NCBI RefSeq assembly: GCF_002245535.1
Contig: NZ_NKCN01000003.1
Span: 1 to 64,000, forward strand
Direction of reading: 5' to 3'
Length of the DNA stretch: 64,000 nucleotides
DNA from: Mycobacterium lehmannii
Lineage (GTDB): Bacteria > Actinomycetota > Actinomycetes > Mycobacteriales > Mycobacteriaceae
Translations under genes and position numbers: made by a program
Notes under the pieces: generated by a model
Told to the model about the DNA's origin: nothing
The model's input: the letters and a program-made list of their open reading frames with translations, nothing else
The model's database searches: none
Shown: piece after piece, positions 24,883 through 35,088 of the stretch
Position numbering within the stretch: position 1 is the first letter of the stretch
How the letters are laid out: every line of letters starts with the position of its first letter

Positions 24883-26181
24883 TTATGTGTGCACCGTCGC
24901 CCGCAACGGCTGTCGGGCGGTTTCCCGCATCGTCGAGAGTGTCGCGATGCTGATCACGGCCGCGGCGATCACGTAGTAAGCCGGGGCGATCTGGTTGCCG
25001 GTGCGGTCGACGAGCCATGTCGCCACGTACGGCGCGGTCCCGCCGAAGATGGCCACGGACACGTTGTATCCGATGGAGTAGCCGCTGGAGCGGACCCTGG
25101 TGGCGAACAACTCGGCACCGGCGGCCAGGGATGCCGACACGAACACCGACTCCAGCGCCGCCAGGGCGGCGTGGGCGATGACGGCAGCGGCCAGCGCGCC
25201 CGAATTCAACAGCAGGAACAGCGGATAGGCGAAGACGGCGAAACCGATTGCACCCGAGTACAGCAGCGGTTTGCGTCCGATCCGGTCGGACAGCGCGCCG
25301 AGTGGCGGGATCAAGAGGATCGCCACGATGCTGGCGACGGCTATCGAGATGAAGGCGTCGACCTTGGTGAACTCGAGGGACTCGGTGAAATACGTTGGCA
25401 GATAGGTGAACACGATGTAGAAGCCGACGTTGTGGATGACGACCAGGCCGGCGATCTGCAGGATGGGGCGCCACGAGGTGCGCAGCGCCTCGCGCAGCGG
25501 CGACGTGGCAACCTCGCCTTTTTCGCGCAGGTTTTCGAACTCGGGTGTGTCGCTCAACTGCAGCCGGATGTAGAGGCCGACGACACCGAGCACACCGGCG
25601 ATCAGGAAGGGGATCCGCCAACCGTAGGAATCCATCGCCGGCTCGGACAGGACGGTTTCGAGACCGGTGACCGTCAGCGCCCCCAGAAGGAAACCGACGA
25701 CCACCGACCACACCAGGAACGACACAATGAAGCCGCGGTGTTTGTCGGTGGCGTACTCGGCGAGGAAGCAAGCCCCGCTGCCGTATTCGCCGCCCGCCGA
25801 GAACCCTTGCAGACACCGCAGAAACAGCAAGATCAGCGGTGCCGCGACGCCGATGGAGTCGAAGCTGGGGACCAGGCCGATGACCAGAGTCGAGGCCGAC
25901 ATCAGCAGAATGACCAGCGCGAGAACGCGTTGACGGCCGATCCGGTCGCCGAGCGGACCGAAGAAGAAGCCGCCCAACGGCCGCATGAAGAACGCGGCGG
26001 CGAAGACGGCGAAAGTGCTGAGCAGCGCGGCGGTCTCATCGCCCGGCGGGAAGAACTTCTCGGCGATGTAAGTCGCCAACAACCCGTAGATGGCGAAGTC
26101 GAACCACTCCACGGCGTTGCCGATCGACGCGCCGGTAACCGCTTTGCGAACGGCTCGGGGTTCCGCGGTGCGCACAGCCAT
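24883..26181 (-). CDS. MFS transporter, metabolite:H+ symporter (MHS) family (copy B)
   Basis: The 432-residue protein starts at ATG 26181 ([10 protein letters not shown]); the longer frame runs into the upstream cyclase gene and is not needed. Helix 1 has [15 protein letters not shown], motif A is [19 protein letters not shown], and helix 4 has [15 protein letters not shown], as in ProP-type MHS carriers. It lies 29 bp after the adenylate cyclase gene and 70-90 bp before MHS copy A. Substrate unknown. Confidence 0.87.
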   Translation of the reverse strand: MAVRTAEPRAVRKAVTGASIGNAVEWFDFAIYGLLATYIAEKFFPPGDETAALLSTFAVFAAAFFMRPLGGFFFGPLGDRIGRQRVLALVILLMSASTLVIGLVPSFDSIGVAAPLILLFLRCLQGFSAGGEYGSGACFLAEYATDKHRGFIVSFLVWSVVVGFLLGALTVTGLETVLSEPAMDSYGWRIPFLIAGVLGVVGLYIRLQLSDTPEFENLREKGEVATSPLREALRTSWRPILQIAGLVVIHNVGFYIVFTYLPTYFTESLEFTKVDAFISIAVASIVAILLIPPLGALSDRIGRKPLLYSGAIGFAVFAYPLFLLLNSGALAAAVIAHAALAALESVFVSASLAAGAELFATRVRSSGYSIGYNVSVAIFGGTAPYVATWLVDRTGNQIAPAYYVIAAAVISIATLSTMRETARQPLRATVHT

Positions 26182-26210
26182 GCCGCTGTATTCCCCGACC
26201 GCCTGCGTCT

Positions 26211-27677
26211 TCAACCAGGGCCCGCGGTCGGTGTCCACAGGTCGGTGGGAGCAGATCGACCGCGCAGTGTTTCCGACCCGTGCGCCTCCCAGCACCGTCG
26301 TTCCGGTCCGCCGGCACGCTCGAGCGCGCGGCCCGAGCACAGCGCTCGCGCGGGAAACTCCTTGGCGCGGTCGGCCAGCCGGGCCGCCTCGTTGACCGCG
26401 TCCCCGACAACGGTGTATTCGTAACGGTTCTCCGCGCCGATGTTGCCTGCGAACACCGGGCCGGCCGAGACCCCGATCCCGAAGTCGAGCTGCAGGCGCT
26501 GCAGGTCGGCGACCAGTTCGCGTGCGGTCGCCAGCGCCGCCGACGCCGGATCATCGACGCGCAGGGGAGCGCCGAACACGGCCAGCGCCGCATCGCCTTG
26601 GAACTTGTTGATCAAGCCGTGCCGCTGATCCACGGCCGCAACGACGATACGGAAGAACTCGTTGAGCAGCTCGGCGACCTCGGCGGGCTCGTGAGTGACC
26701 GCCAACCGGGTCGACCCGACCAGATCGATGAACAGCACCGCGACGTCACGTTCGTCGCCTGACAACGATTCATTCTCCTCGACGGCTCGCCGGACCACGT
26801 CCTCACCGACGTGGCGGCCGAACAGGTCGCGCAGCCTGTCACGCTCGCGCAGCCCGGCCACCATGCTGTTGAAACCGCGTTGCAGGCGGCCGATCTCGGA
26901 CCACTCATAGACCTCGACGGACCGCTCGATGTGACCGCGCTCGACCTCTCCCATCGCCTGCACGACCTCTTGTACGGGGTCCGAAATCGACATCGAGGTC
27001 AGGATCAGCGAGCGCAGACCGAGCACAACCGCGACCAAGGCGAGCACGATCAACGCCAACTCGATCGCGGCGGTCTCCTCGATCAGCCATCCGTTGTTCC
27101 GCATGACCAATAGGGTGGCGATCGCCACGCCCGGCAGCGCGGTGCACACCATCCACATCAGCAGCAGCCGGGCCCGGACTCCGGGCGCCGTTAACCGCTG
27201 CGTGCTGGAATCCATTGCCACGCTGGCCAACACCGGCCGCAGTGTCCGCAGTGTGAACAGGAAACCGGTGCACACCGTGGCGATCGCCCCGAAGAGCATG
27301 GCCGATCCGATCACCGCCAGCACCTCGGATCCGGCGTCGAGGTTCAGCGGTACCAAAACCGCGGCGGTGAGGATCCACGGCGTCACCGTGGCCGCGGCCT
27401 GCCGGCGCATCATCGTCAGCGTCCAGCGGCGTTCGTCGGTGGTGGGAGGGCGCCCCGAGCGCAGATACCGCAGCGCCGGGAGCAGGATATAGGCGGCACT
27501 GAGCCCGACCGTGGCGGTGCCGACCGCGAGCAGTGCCGCCGCGGTGATCACATTGCCGAGGGTGACCACGCTGCGCCCGGCCAGCAGGCCGACGATCGCG
27601 ATGACCTCGATTGCCGTCAGCAGGTAGGCGGACGCAAGGCCGGCCACGTACCGGGTGAGCAGGCGGCGTGGCCTCAC
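26211..27677 (-). CDS. Membrane class III adenylate cyclase with HAMP domain
   Basis: The 488-residue protein has about six N-terminal helices, a HAMP linker ([20 protein letters not shown] near 225-280) and a C-terminal cyclase domain with metal Asp in [24 protein letters not shown] and the [19 protein letters not shown] block. Architecture matches the mycobacterial Rv1318c-Rv1320c/Rv3645 group, which makes cAMP from ATP and is linked to fatty-acid and stress responses. It starts at GTG 27677. Being inside an operon with a FadD and transporters suggests local cAMP signalling tied to substrate uptake; that is inference. Confidence 0.9.
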   Translation of the reverse strand: MRPRRLLTRYVAGLASAYLLTAIEVIAIVGLLAGRSVVTLGNVITAAALLAVGTATVGLSAAYILLPALRYLRSGRPPTTDERRWTLTMMRRQAAATVTPWILTAAVLVPLNLDAGSEVLAVIGSAMLFGAIATVCTGFLFTLRTLRPVLASVAMDSSTQRLTAPGVRARLLLMWMVCTALPGVAIATLLVMRNNGWLIEETAAIELALIVLALVAVVLGLRSLILTSMSISDPVQEVVQAMGEVERGHIERSVEVYEWSEIGRLQRGFNSMVAGLRERDRLRDLFGRHVGEDVVRRAVEENESLSGDERDVAVLFIDLVGSTRLAVTHEPAEVAELLNEFFRIVVAAVDQRHGLINKFQGDAALAVFGAPLRVDDPASAALATARELVADLQRLQLDFGIGVSAGPVFAGNIGAENRYEYTVVGDAVNEAARLADRAKEFPARALCSGRALERAGGPERRCWEAHGSETLRGRSAPTDLWTPTAGPG

Positions 27678-27690
27678 CCCGTGGAAGGTA

Positions 27691-27993
27691 TCAGTCGCTC
27701 GCGGGTAGCGGCTTGGCTTCCTTGAGAGACAGCGGCGTGGTGCCCACGCTCAGTGTTCCGGCCCCGGCTTTGGTCACCAGGACCTCGGCGCCGTTCTCGT
27801 CGACGTAGCGCTTACCCATCGCATTGCCGCCGGAAAGTTCCGGGTCCATCTGGGCGTCGGCGGACTTCTCGGTGTCCAGGGGCACCATCGGAACGCCGCC
27901 CGCACGCAGGTCGTCGAGGCTGTCCGAGCTGCGCACGACGATGACCTGGGTGTCACACACCTGGCTCTGCAGTCGCGTGCCGTTCTTGATCAT
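27691..27993 (-). CDS. Small conserved protein, unknown function
   Basis: A 100-residue soluble protein with a good AAGGAG site before ATG 27993. The N-terminus KNGTRLQSQVCDTQVIVVR suggests a compact beta domain with one Cys; the middle has LRAGGVPMVPL and the end has VDENGAEVLVTKAGAGTLSV. Similar small proteins often sit beside FadD genes in mycobacterial acyl-CoA clusters. Spacing of 13 bases on both sides supports co-transcription with the FadD and the cyclase. I cannot assign a function. Confidence 0.7.
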   Translation of the reverse strand: MIKNGTRLQSQVCDTQVIVVRSSDSLDDLRAGGVPMVPLDTEKSADAQMDPELSGGNAMGKRYVDENGAEVLVTKAGAGTLSVGTTPLSLKEAKPLPASD

Positions 27994-28006
27994 GCTGGGC
28001 TCCTTG

Positions 28007-29515
28007 CTATTTGGTGGCTGTCAACTCGGCGATCAGTTCTCGACGCAGCACCTTGCCGGTCGCATTGGTCGGCAACTCGTCGCGGAACACGACGCGGTCG
28101 GGCGTTCGCGATCCACGCAACTGGCGGCGAACATGCTCACGTAGTTCGTCGGCGTCCGGGGTGGCCGGGCCGTCCGGAGTGTCGGCCGGGACCACGACCG
28201 CGACGATGATCTGTCCCCACTGCGGGTCCTCCGGCCCCACCACGGCACAGTCGCGCACCGCCGGATGCTCGACCAGGACGTCCTCGATCTCGGCCGGTGC
28301 GATGTTCTCGCCACCGCGGATGATCGTGTCGTCGGAACGCCCGCCGATGAAGAGGTAGCCGTCCTCGTCGAGCATCGCGATGTCCTTGGTCGGGAACCAC
28401 CCGTCGGCGTCGAGCACCGATCCGATCTCGGTGTAGCGGCCGGACACCTGGTCGCCGCGGACGAAGAGTTCGCCGGTCTGGCCGGGGCCCAGCACTTCGC
28501 CGTCGGCGTCGCGGATCTGAACCTCGATCCCCGGCACCGGCTGGCCGACCGAGCCCAGCCTGCGCAGCACGGACTCGACGGACGAGGCGAGCGCCTCGCG
28601 GTGGTCATCGGGTCCGAGCACGGCGATGGTCGAGCTGGTCTCGGTCAAGCCGTAGGCGTTGACGAAGCCGACCTCCGGCAGCAGCGAAAGCGCCTTGCGC
28701 ACCAATGGAAGCGGCACCTTCGAGCCGCCGTAGGCCAGGCTGCGCAGGGTCGGCAGCGATACGTTGTCCGACTCCAGGGCAGCCACGATGCGGTCCAGCA
28801 TCGTCGGCACGACCGTCGCCGACGTCACGCCCTCATCACGCACCAACCGGATCCATTCGCGGGCGTCGAACTGCGGCAGGTACACCATCTTTCGGCCGGC
28901 GTACAGGTTGGACAGCGCCGCACTGACACCGGCGATGTGATACGGCGGGACACAGATCAACGCGGCGTCGCCGGCTTCGGCGGAGTCGAACTCCACCGTG
29001 CCGGTGATATAGCTGGTGAGGTTGCTGTGCGTCAGCTCAACGGCTTTCGGCCGCGACGTGGTTCCCGACGTGAACAGCACGACCCCCACGTCCTCGGGGT
29101 CGGGGAACACAGGGACATCGGGGCCGGGCTCGCTATTCCGCGCGGCGTGGAGGAACTCGTCGGACCCGATCACCTGCTTGCCCGCGCCGGCCACCATCTC
29201 GCGGTATTCGGCGTCGGCGACGACGAGGGGCTGGGGGAGGCGATCGATGAGCTCACGAAGCCCGTCGGCGGACAGCCGGTAGTTCAGCGGCGTCACCGGC
29301 ACCCCGGCGCGCGCGGACGAGAACAGCAGCAGGGGCAGCATCGCCCCACCCATGCCGACGTATGCGACGTGGGACGCGCCCGACGCGGCGATGACGCCTG
29401 CGCCGCCGTCGGCCAGGGCGCTCAACTCACCTGTGGTCAGCCGCAATTCGCCCGACACCACGGCGGTGCGGTCCGGATTGCTCGAGGCCATCTCGAGCAG
29501 CAGTGAGATGCTCAT
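28007..29515 (-). CDS. Acyl-CoA synthetase / AMP-binding ligase (FadD type)
   Basis: A 502-residue adenylate-forming ligase with the P-loop block VVLFTSGTTSRPKAVELTHSN (about 150-170), the NAYGLTETSS motif A5, GWFPTKDIAMLDEDGYLF, and the catalytic C-terminal Lys in LPTNATGKVLRREL. It activates a carboxylic acid to the AMP ester and then the CoA thioester. It overlaps the SDR upstream by four bases. The substrate is probably that of the neighbouring beta-oxidation set; chain type is not determined. Confidence 0.9.
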   Translation of the reverse strand: MSISLLLEMASSNPDRTAVVSGELRLTTGELSALADGGAGVIAASGASHVAYVGMGGAMLPLLLFSSARAGVPVTPLNYRLSADGLRELIDRLPQPLVVADAEYREMVAGAGKQVIGSDEFLHAARNSEPGPDVPVFPDPEDVGVVLFTSGTTSRPKAVELTHSNLTSYITGTVEFDSAEAGDAALICVPPYHIAGVSAALSNLYAGRKMVYLPQFDAREWIRLVRDEGVTSATVVPTMLDRIVAALESDNVSLPTLRSLAYGGSKVPLPLVRKALSLLPEVGFVNAYGLTETSSTIAVLGPDDHREALASSVESVLRRLGSVGQPVPGIEVQIRDADGEVLGPGQTGELFVRGDQVSGRYTEIGSVLDADGWFPTKDIAMLDEDGYLFIGGRSDDTIIRGGENIAPAEIEDVLVEHPAVRDCAVVGPEDPQWGQIIVAVVVPADTPDGPATPDADELREHVRRQLRGSRTPDRVVFRDELPTNATGKVLRRELIAELTATK

Positions 29516-30363
29516 GATTTGTCGACGAAGATATCAAGTATGGGGTGGTCCCCACCGCCGTAGCGCGACAGGTCCGTCACGCCGGATTCAGCGAGCAGTT
29601 CGGAGTCGATGAAGCACTTGCCGTTCACGTCGGCCGCAGGTCGGGACAGGATCAGCGCGGCTGCGTCGCCCATGATCTGAGGGTCGCGGGACCGCTCCAG
29701 CATCTCTTGGAAGCCGGGAGCGTTGGCGACTGCGGAGGTCGCGATGTAGGTCTCGGGCCACAGGCAGCTGAATCCGATGCCTGCTTCCGCGTACTCGGCG
29801 GCCCACCCCAGCGACAGCAGGGTCATCCCATACTTCGACAGGGTGTAGGAGGGGTGGGCGCCCAGCCAGTGCGGATTCATGTTCAGCGGCGGCGCCAGCG
29901 TTATCACGTGCGCTCCCGCCGGCTCCGCCCCTTCGGCGCGCGCCGCAGACTTGCGCAGATACGGCAGCGCTGCCTTGGTGAGCAGGAACGTGCCGCGCAC
30001 GTTGATGTCCATCATCAGGTCGAACTTCTTGGCCGCCAGCTGCTCGGTGGGCTCGGTGGCGATGGCGCTGGCGTTGTTGACGACGACGTCTACCCCGCCG
30101 AAATGCTCGACCGCCGCGTCGACCGCGCGCTGCACATCCTCTTCTTTGCGGACGTCGCCGACCACCGCCACGCCCTTGCCGCCGGCGGCCTCCACCTCGG
30201 CGACCGCGGTGTGCACGGTGCCCGGCAGCTTCGGATGCGGTTCGGCGGTCTTGGCCAGCAGGACGACGTTGGCGCCGCGCCTGGCCGCGGCGAGGCCGAT
30301 CGCGAGACCGATGCCGCGACTGCCGCCGGAGACGACGAGTGTGCGGTCAGTGAAGGCGGACAT
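29512..30363 (-). CDS. Short-chain dehydrogenase (HSDL2-like)
   Basis: The 283-residue SDR has cofactor loop GGSRGIGLAIG near residue 14, a longer insertion after the second strand (KTAEPHPKLPGTVHTAVAE) typical of the HSDL2-like group, NNASAI, and the catalytic YTLSK pair. HSDL2 proteins are linked to fatty-acid and sterol metabolism. A strong AAGGAGG site precedes ATG 30363. It is the first gene of the minus-strand unit and is divergent from the mutase gene. Confidence 0.86.
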   Translation of the reverse strand: MSAFTDRTLVVSGGSRGIGLAIGLAAARRGANVVLLAKTAEPHPKLPGTVHTAVAEVEAAGGKGVAVVGDVRKEEDVQRAVDAAVEHFGGVDVVVNNASAIATEPTEQLAAKKFDLMMDINVRGTFLLTKAALPYLRKSAARAEGAEPAGAHVITLAPPLNMNPHWLGAHPSYTLSKYGMTLLSLGWAAEYAEAGIGFSCLWPETYIATSAVANAPGFQEMLERSRDPQIMGDAAALILSRPAADVNGKCFIDSELLAESGVTDLSRYGGGDHPILDIFVDKS

Positions 30364-30423
30364 GGACCTCCTTTGTCTGCGACCAGCGTCGCCCCACGAT
30401 GCTAGCCGACACCGGATGTGACC

Positions 30424-30572
30424 GGTATTAGCGTTCTCATTTTACGCAAGTGCCATATTCGCTGTGTACCGCGCCTTCGGCATCTTTTACTGCCGGGTGA
30501 CGCCCCGTCCTCGGTGCACATTTCCGGCCTGCGGTATTGGCATTCTCATTTTTTGCAAGTACGTTATCCGTG

Positions 30573-30575
<3 letters not shown>
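30424..30575. promoter_or_regulatory. Divergent promoter region with a duplicated 43-bp unit
   Basis: A 43-bp sequence beginning GGTATTAGCGTTCTCATTTT at 30424 recurs at 30533 as GGTATTGGCATTCTCATTTT (about 31 of 43 bases equal, spacing 109 bp). Each unit carries a TTCTCATTTT core and GCAAGT. The second copy ends at the mutase ATG. The duplication probably places the same regulator or promoter twice between the divergent SDR and mutase genes. The TTCTC half matches one arm of the palindromes at 35011 and 40181. Confidence 0.5.
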
Positions 30576-32149
<1,574 letters not shown>

Positions 32150-32150
<1 letters not shown>

Positions 32151-32575
32151 TGGCGGACTCTTCGACGGCCGGCCCGGTGCGGGTCCTGGTCGCCAAACCC
32201 GGGCTGGACGGGCACGACCGCGGCGCCAAGATCGTCGCACGGACACTGCGGGATGCGGGTTTCGAGGTGATCTACACCGGAATCCGTCAGCGCATCGAGG
32301 ACATCGTGTCGATCGCTCTACAGGAAGACGTTGCGCTGGTGGGACTTTCGATCCTCTCCGGTGCGCACGTGGCGCTGACCACGCGCACGGTAGAGGCCCT
32401 GCGCGCGGCCGACGCCGGCGACATCGCGGTCGTCGTCGGTGGCACCATCCCGCAGGGCGACGTGCCCAAGCTCCTGTCCGCCGGCGCGGCTGCGGTGTTC
32501 CCAACGGGGACCTCGCTCGACACCCTTGTCGACGAGGTCCGCAAGCTGACCGCTGGGTCGCAGGTGGACGGATGA
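32150..32575 (+). CDS. Acyl-CoA mutase small subunit (cobalamin-binding)
   Basis: A 141-residue B12-binding domain with DGHDRG at residues 20-25 (the His that ligates cobalt), LVGLSILSGAH near 65-75 and VVVGGTIP near 95. It starts at ATG 32150 in a TGATG overlap with the large subunit, so the two are made in equal amounts. The split large/small layout resembles isobutyryl- and 2-hydroxyisobutyryl-CoA mutases, although the barrel residues look more like methylmalonyl-CoA mutase. Confidence 0.9.
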
Positions 32576-32581
32576 GGGTGT

Positions 32582-32643
32582 CGCCGAATGTGAAACGTCG
32601 GCGATTTTTCCGGGCGTTTTTCGCCAAGGATTCACATTCGGCG
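32582..32643. repeat. Nested inverted repeat after the mutase genes
   Basis: A perfect 13-bp inverted repeat (CGCCGAATGTGAA at 32582-32594 against 32631-32643) encloses an inner short stem GGCGA/TCGCC and two T5-6 runs. It fills the 93-bp gap between the mutase small subunit and the LLM gene. It may be a terminator or attenuator, or a dispersed mycobacterial hairpin repeat. Confidence 0.55.
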
Positions 32644-32668
32644 CTGAACTTTCGGAGGATGGACTGAC

Positions 32669-33625
32669 ATGCGGCTTGGTGTGATGATCGGGGCCGAACG
32701 CGGCGATATGGCGCGCAAGGTCAACAAGCTGGTCTCCGATATCGAGTGGGCCGAATCGGCGGGAATGGACACCGCGTGGATGCCGCAGGTGCCCAACGAC
32801 TTCGACTGCCTGACCATGGTGGCGCTGATGGCCGCCCACACCTCGAAGATCGAGCTGGGTACCGCGGTGGTGCCGCTGCAGGCGCAGCACCCGATCGCAC
32901 TTGCGCGTCAGGCCCTGTCGGTGCATGCGATGGCGGGCGGGCGCCTGGCGCTCGGGGTGGGACCGTCGCACCACTGGATCGTGCGCGACATGCTCGGGAT
33001 CCCCTATGAGAAGCCGGCCGCCTACACCCGCGACTATCTCGAGGTGCTCAACGCCGCGCTCGCAGGCCCCGGCGACGTCGACGTCGAGAACGACACCTTC
33101 ACGGTGCACAACCCCACCGTCCTCGGCGCGGAGCGCCCGCTGCCGGTGCTGGTGGCCGCGTTGGGCCCGGTGATGCTGCAGATCGCCGGGGAGCGCGCCG
33201 ACGGCACCGTGCTGTGGATGGCCGACGAGAAGGCCATCGGCGAGCACATCGCGCCCAAGATCAACAAGGCTGCCGCCGAGGCGGGCAGGCCCGCTCCGCG
33301 CATCGTCGCCGGAATTCCGGTGTGCCTGTGCGCGAATTCGGAGATCGAGACGGCCAAAGAGCGGGCGAACCGTATTCTCGCCGAGGCCGAGACGTCGCCG
33401 AACTACCAGCGACTGCTGGACCGTGGTGACGCGCGTGACGTGGGTGACTTGTGTGCGGCCGGCGACGAGGAAGCCATCCTGGCGCGGTTCAAGCGGTTCG
33501 CCGACGCGGGAGTCACCGACCTGTCGGTGCGCCTGCTGCCGATCGGCGAGAACCGCGACGAACTCATCGCGTCGAAATACAGGACGCGCGAGGTGATCGG
33601 CGAACTGGCCAAGGCTGTGCGGTGA
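32669..33625 (+). CDS. LLM-class (F420-dependent type) oxidoreductase
   Basis: The 318-residue TIM-barrel protein of the luciferase-like superfamily has blocks GVMIGAERGDM at the N-terminus, IELGTAVVPLQAQHPIALARQA and GGRLALGVGPSHH, typical of the F420-using mycobacterial group. It would oxidise or reduce a CoA ester or alcohol intermediate using F420. It has a GGAGG site, and its stop overlaps the CoA-transferase start (GTGA), linking it to the acyl-CoA pathway. Confidence 0.84.
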   Translation: MRLGVMIGAERGDMARKVNKLVSDIEWAESAGMDTAWMPQVPNDFDCLTMVALMAAHTSKIELGTAVVPLQAQHPIALARQALSVHAMAGGRLALGVGPSHHWIVRDMLGIPYEKPAAYTRDYLEVLNAALAGPGDVDVENDTFTVHNPTVLGAERPLPVLVAALGPVMLQIAGERADGTVLWMADEKAIGEHIAPKINKAAAEAGRPAPRIVAGIPVCLCANSEIETAKERANRILAEAETSPNYQRLLDRGDARDVGDLCAAGDEEAILARFKRFADAGVTDLSVRLLPIGENRDELIASKYRTREVIGELAKAVR

Positions 33626-34674
33626 ACGGCCCGCTGGCCGGTATTCGCATTATCGAGGTCGGCGTCATGCTGGCCGGGCCGTACGCCACCATGCTGTTGG
33701 CGGACCTCGGCGCCGAGGTCATCAAGGTCGAGCCGCCGGGTGGCGAGATCTCGCGGCAGGTCGGCGACAGCTACTTCGCCAGTCTCAACCGCAACAAGAA
33801 GAGCGTCGTGCTTGACCTGCGGTCGGACGCCGGGCGACAGCGCCTGGGCGAGCTCGTCGCGGATTCCCATGCGCTGCTGGTGAATATGAAGCCGTCGGCG
33901 ATCAAGAAGCTCGGCCTGACATATGACTCGCTCAAGCGCTTCAACGAACGCATCGTCTGTGTGGCGATGACGGGCTTCGGGCTCGAGGGCGGCGACGATC
34001 CGGCGTTCGACTACGTCATCCAGGCCGCAACCGGCGTCGCGGCGATGACCGGACATCCGGACGAACCGCCGACCTTGCCGGGATACTCGTCGGCCGACAA
34101 CTCGACCGGGCTGGCCGCCGCACTGGGGCTGCTGGCGCAGATCGTGTCGGGCCGTGGTGGTCAGGTCGACGTGTCGCTGCGGGACGTGATGTTCTCCCAG
34201 TTGAACTACCGCGCGTCGGCGTACCTCAATGACGGCGCGGAACCGCTGCGCTATCCGTTCGGGGCGCACTCGTATTACGTTCCGGCGCAACTGTTCGCGA
34301 CGGCGGACGGTTATCTGGCGCTGTTCATCACCCATGACGGGTTCTGGCGGGCGTTCTCGGCCGAAGCGGGTATCGAGGGCTTTCCGACCATGGCCGAACG
34401 GGCAGCCCAGCGCGACGAGGTGCTGGCGGTGGTGGCCGAGGCGTTGGCCACCGACACCGCCGCGAGTTGGGAGTCGCGGTTACGTCCGCTGGGAATTCCC
34501 GTCGCCGCGGTGCGCACACTGCCCGAAGCGTTGGAACAGACGCCCGAGGTGGTTGTCACCGCGGGGGATTTCCGGTTGGTGCGCAGCCCGATTCAGATTG
34601 TCGGCTACGACCCCGAATACCGACCGGCACCCCGCGTCGACGAACACGGCGATGTCGCGGCTCAGTCGTCGTAG
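33622..34674 (+). CDS. Class III CoA-transferase (CaiB/BaiF family)
   Basis: A 350-residue family III CoA-transferase. The N-terminal LAGPYATMLLADLGAEVIKVE block, SVVLDLRSDAGR and the catalytic-Asp region FDYVIQAATG are all present. It moves CoA between a donor thioester and an acid, or acts as an acyl-CoA racemase in related branches. GTG 33622 overlaps the LLM stop. The protein is shorter than many (about 380-400 residues) but both termini look complete. Its last 13 bases overlap the convergent ferredoxin gene. Confidence 0.88.
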   Translation: MNGPLAGIRIIEVGVMLAGPYATMLLADLGAEVIKVEPPGGEISRQVGDSYFASLNRNKKSVVLDLRSDAGRQRLGELVADSHALLVNMKPSAIKKLGLTYDSLKRFNERIVCVAMTGFGLEGGDDPAFDYVIQAATGVAAMTGHPDEPPTLPGYSSADNSTGLAAALGLLAQIVSGRGGQVDVSLRDVMFSQLNYRASAYLNDGAEPLRYPFGAHSYYVPAQLFATADGYLALFITHDGFWRAFSAEAGIEGFPTMAERAAQRDEVLAVVAEALATDTAASWESRLRPLGIPVAAVRTLPEALEQTPEVVVTAGDFRLVRSPIQIVGYDPEYRPAPRVDEHGDVAAQSS

Positions 34675-34976
34675 GTCACGCTGATCGTGTCGGTTTCCGG
34701 GATCGCTTGGCAGGTCAGGATGTATCCCTCTTCGACCTCGTCCTCGTCGAGAGCGTCGTTGATACGCATCGTGGCGCGGCCCTCGGTCAGCTTGCCCATG
34801 CAGGTGCCGCAGTTGCCGGCTTCGCACGAGAAGGGCGGCGACAATCCGGCTCGCCTGGCGCTTTCCAGTAGCGTCTCGTTGGCGACGCGCGATACCGATA
34901 CCTTCTTGCGGTCGAGCACGATCGTCACCTGTCCGCCACCCTGTGCTGGCTGGTCAGGCATCGGATCCGCCCTCAT
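34662..34976 (-). CDS. Plant-type [2Fe-2S] ferredoxin
   Basis: A 104-residue ferredoxin with ligands Cys51, Cys56, Cys59 and Cys89 in the order C-x4-C-x2-C-x29-C. It resembles the C-terminal ferredoxin domain of KshB-type reductases but stands alone, without the flavin and NAD modules. It could serve an oxygenase or desaturase encoded elsewhere. It is convergent with the CoA-transferase and divergent from the FadD at 35089, sharing the palindrome at 35011. Confidence 0.88.
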   Translation of the reverse strand: MRADPMPDQPAQGGGQVTIVLDRKKVSVSRVANETLLESARRAGLSPPFSCEAGNCGTCMGKLTEGRATMRINDALDEDEVEEGYILTCQAIPETDTISVTYDD

Positions 34977-35010
34977 CTATAGCTCTCCTGGCATATCGGT
35001 TCTAACTGGG

Positions 35011-35027
35011 CGAGAATACCATTCTCG
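35011..35027. promoter_or_regulatory. GAGAAT-N3-ATTCTC operator, site 1
   Basis: CGAGAATACCATTCTCG has 7-bp perfect arms around three bases, in the spacer between the divergent ferredoxin and FadD genes. A lone ATTCTC half-site follows about 15 bases on. The same palindrome occurs at 40181 and 48101, so it marks a shared regulator. Confidence 0.68.
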
Positions 35028-35088
35028 TTAAATGATACGCTATTCTCAAAGCGAAATCCGGCTCGGTTGACACTAGTGAGGACAGAGT

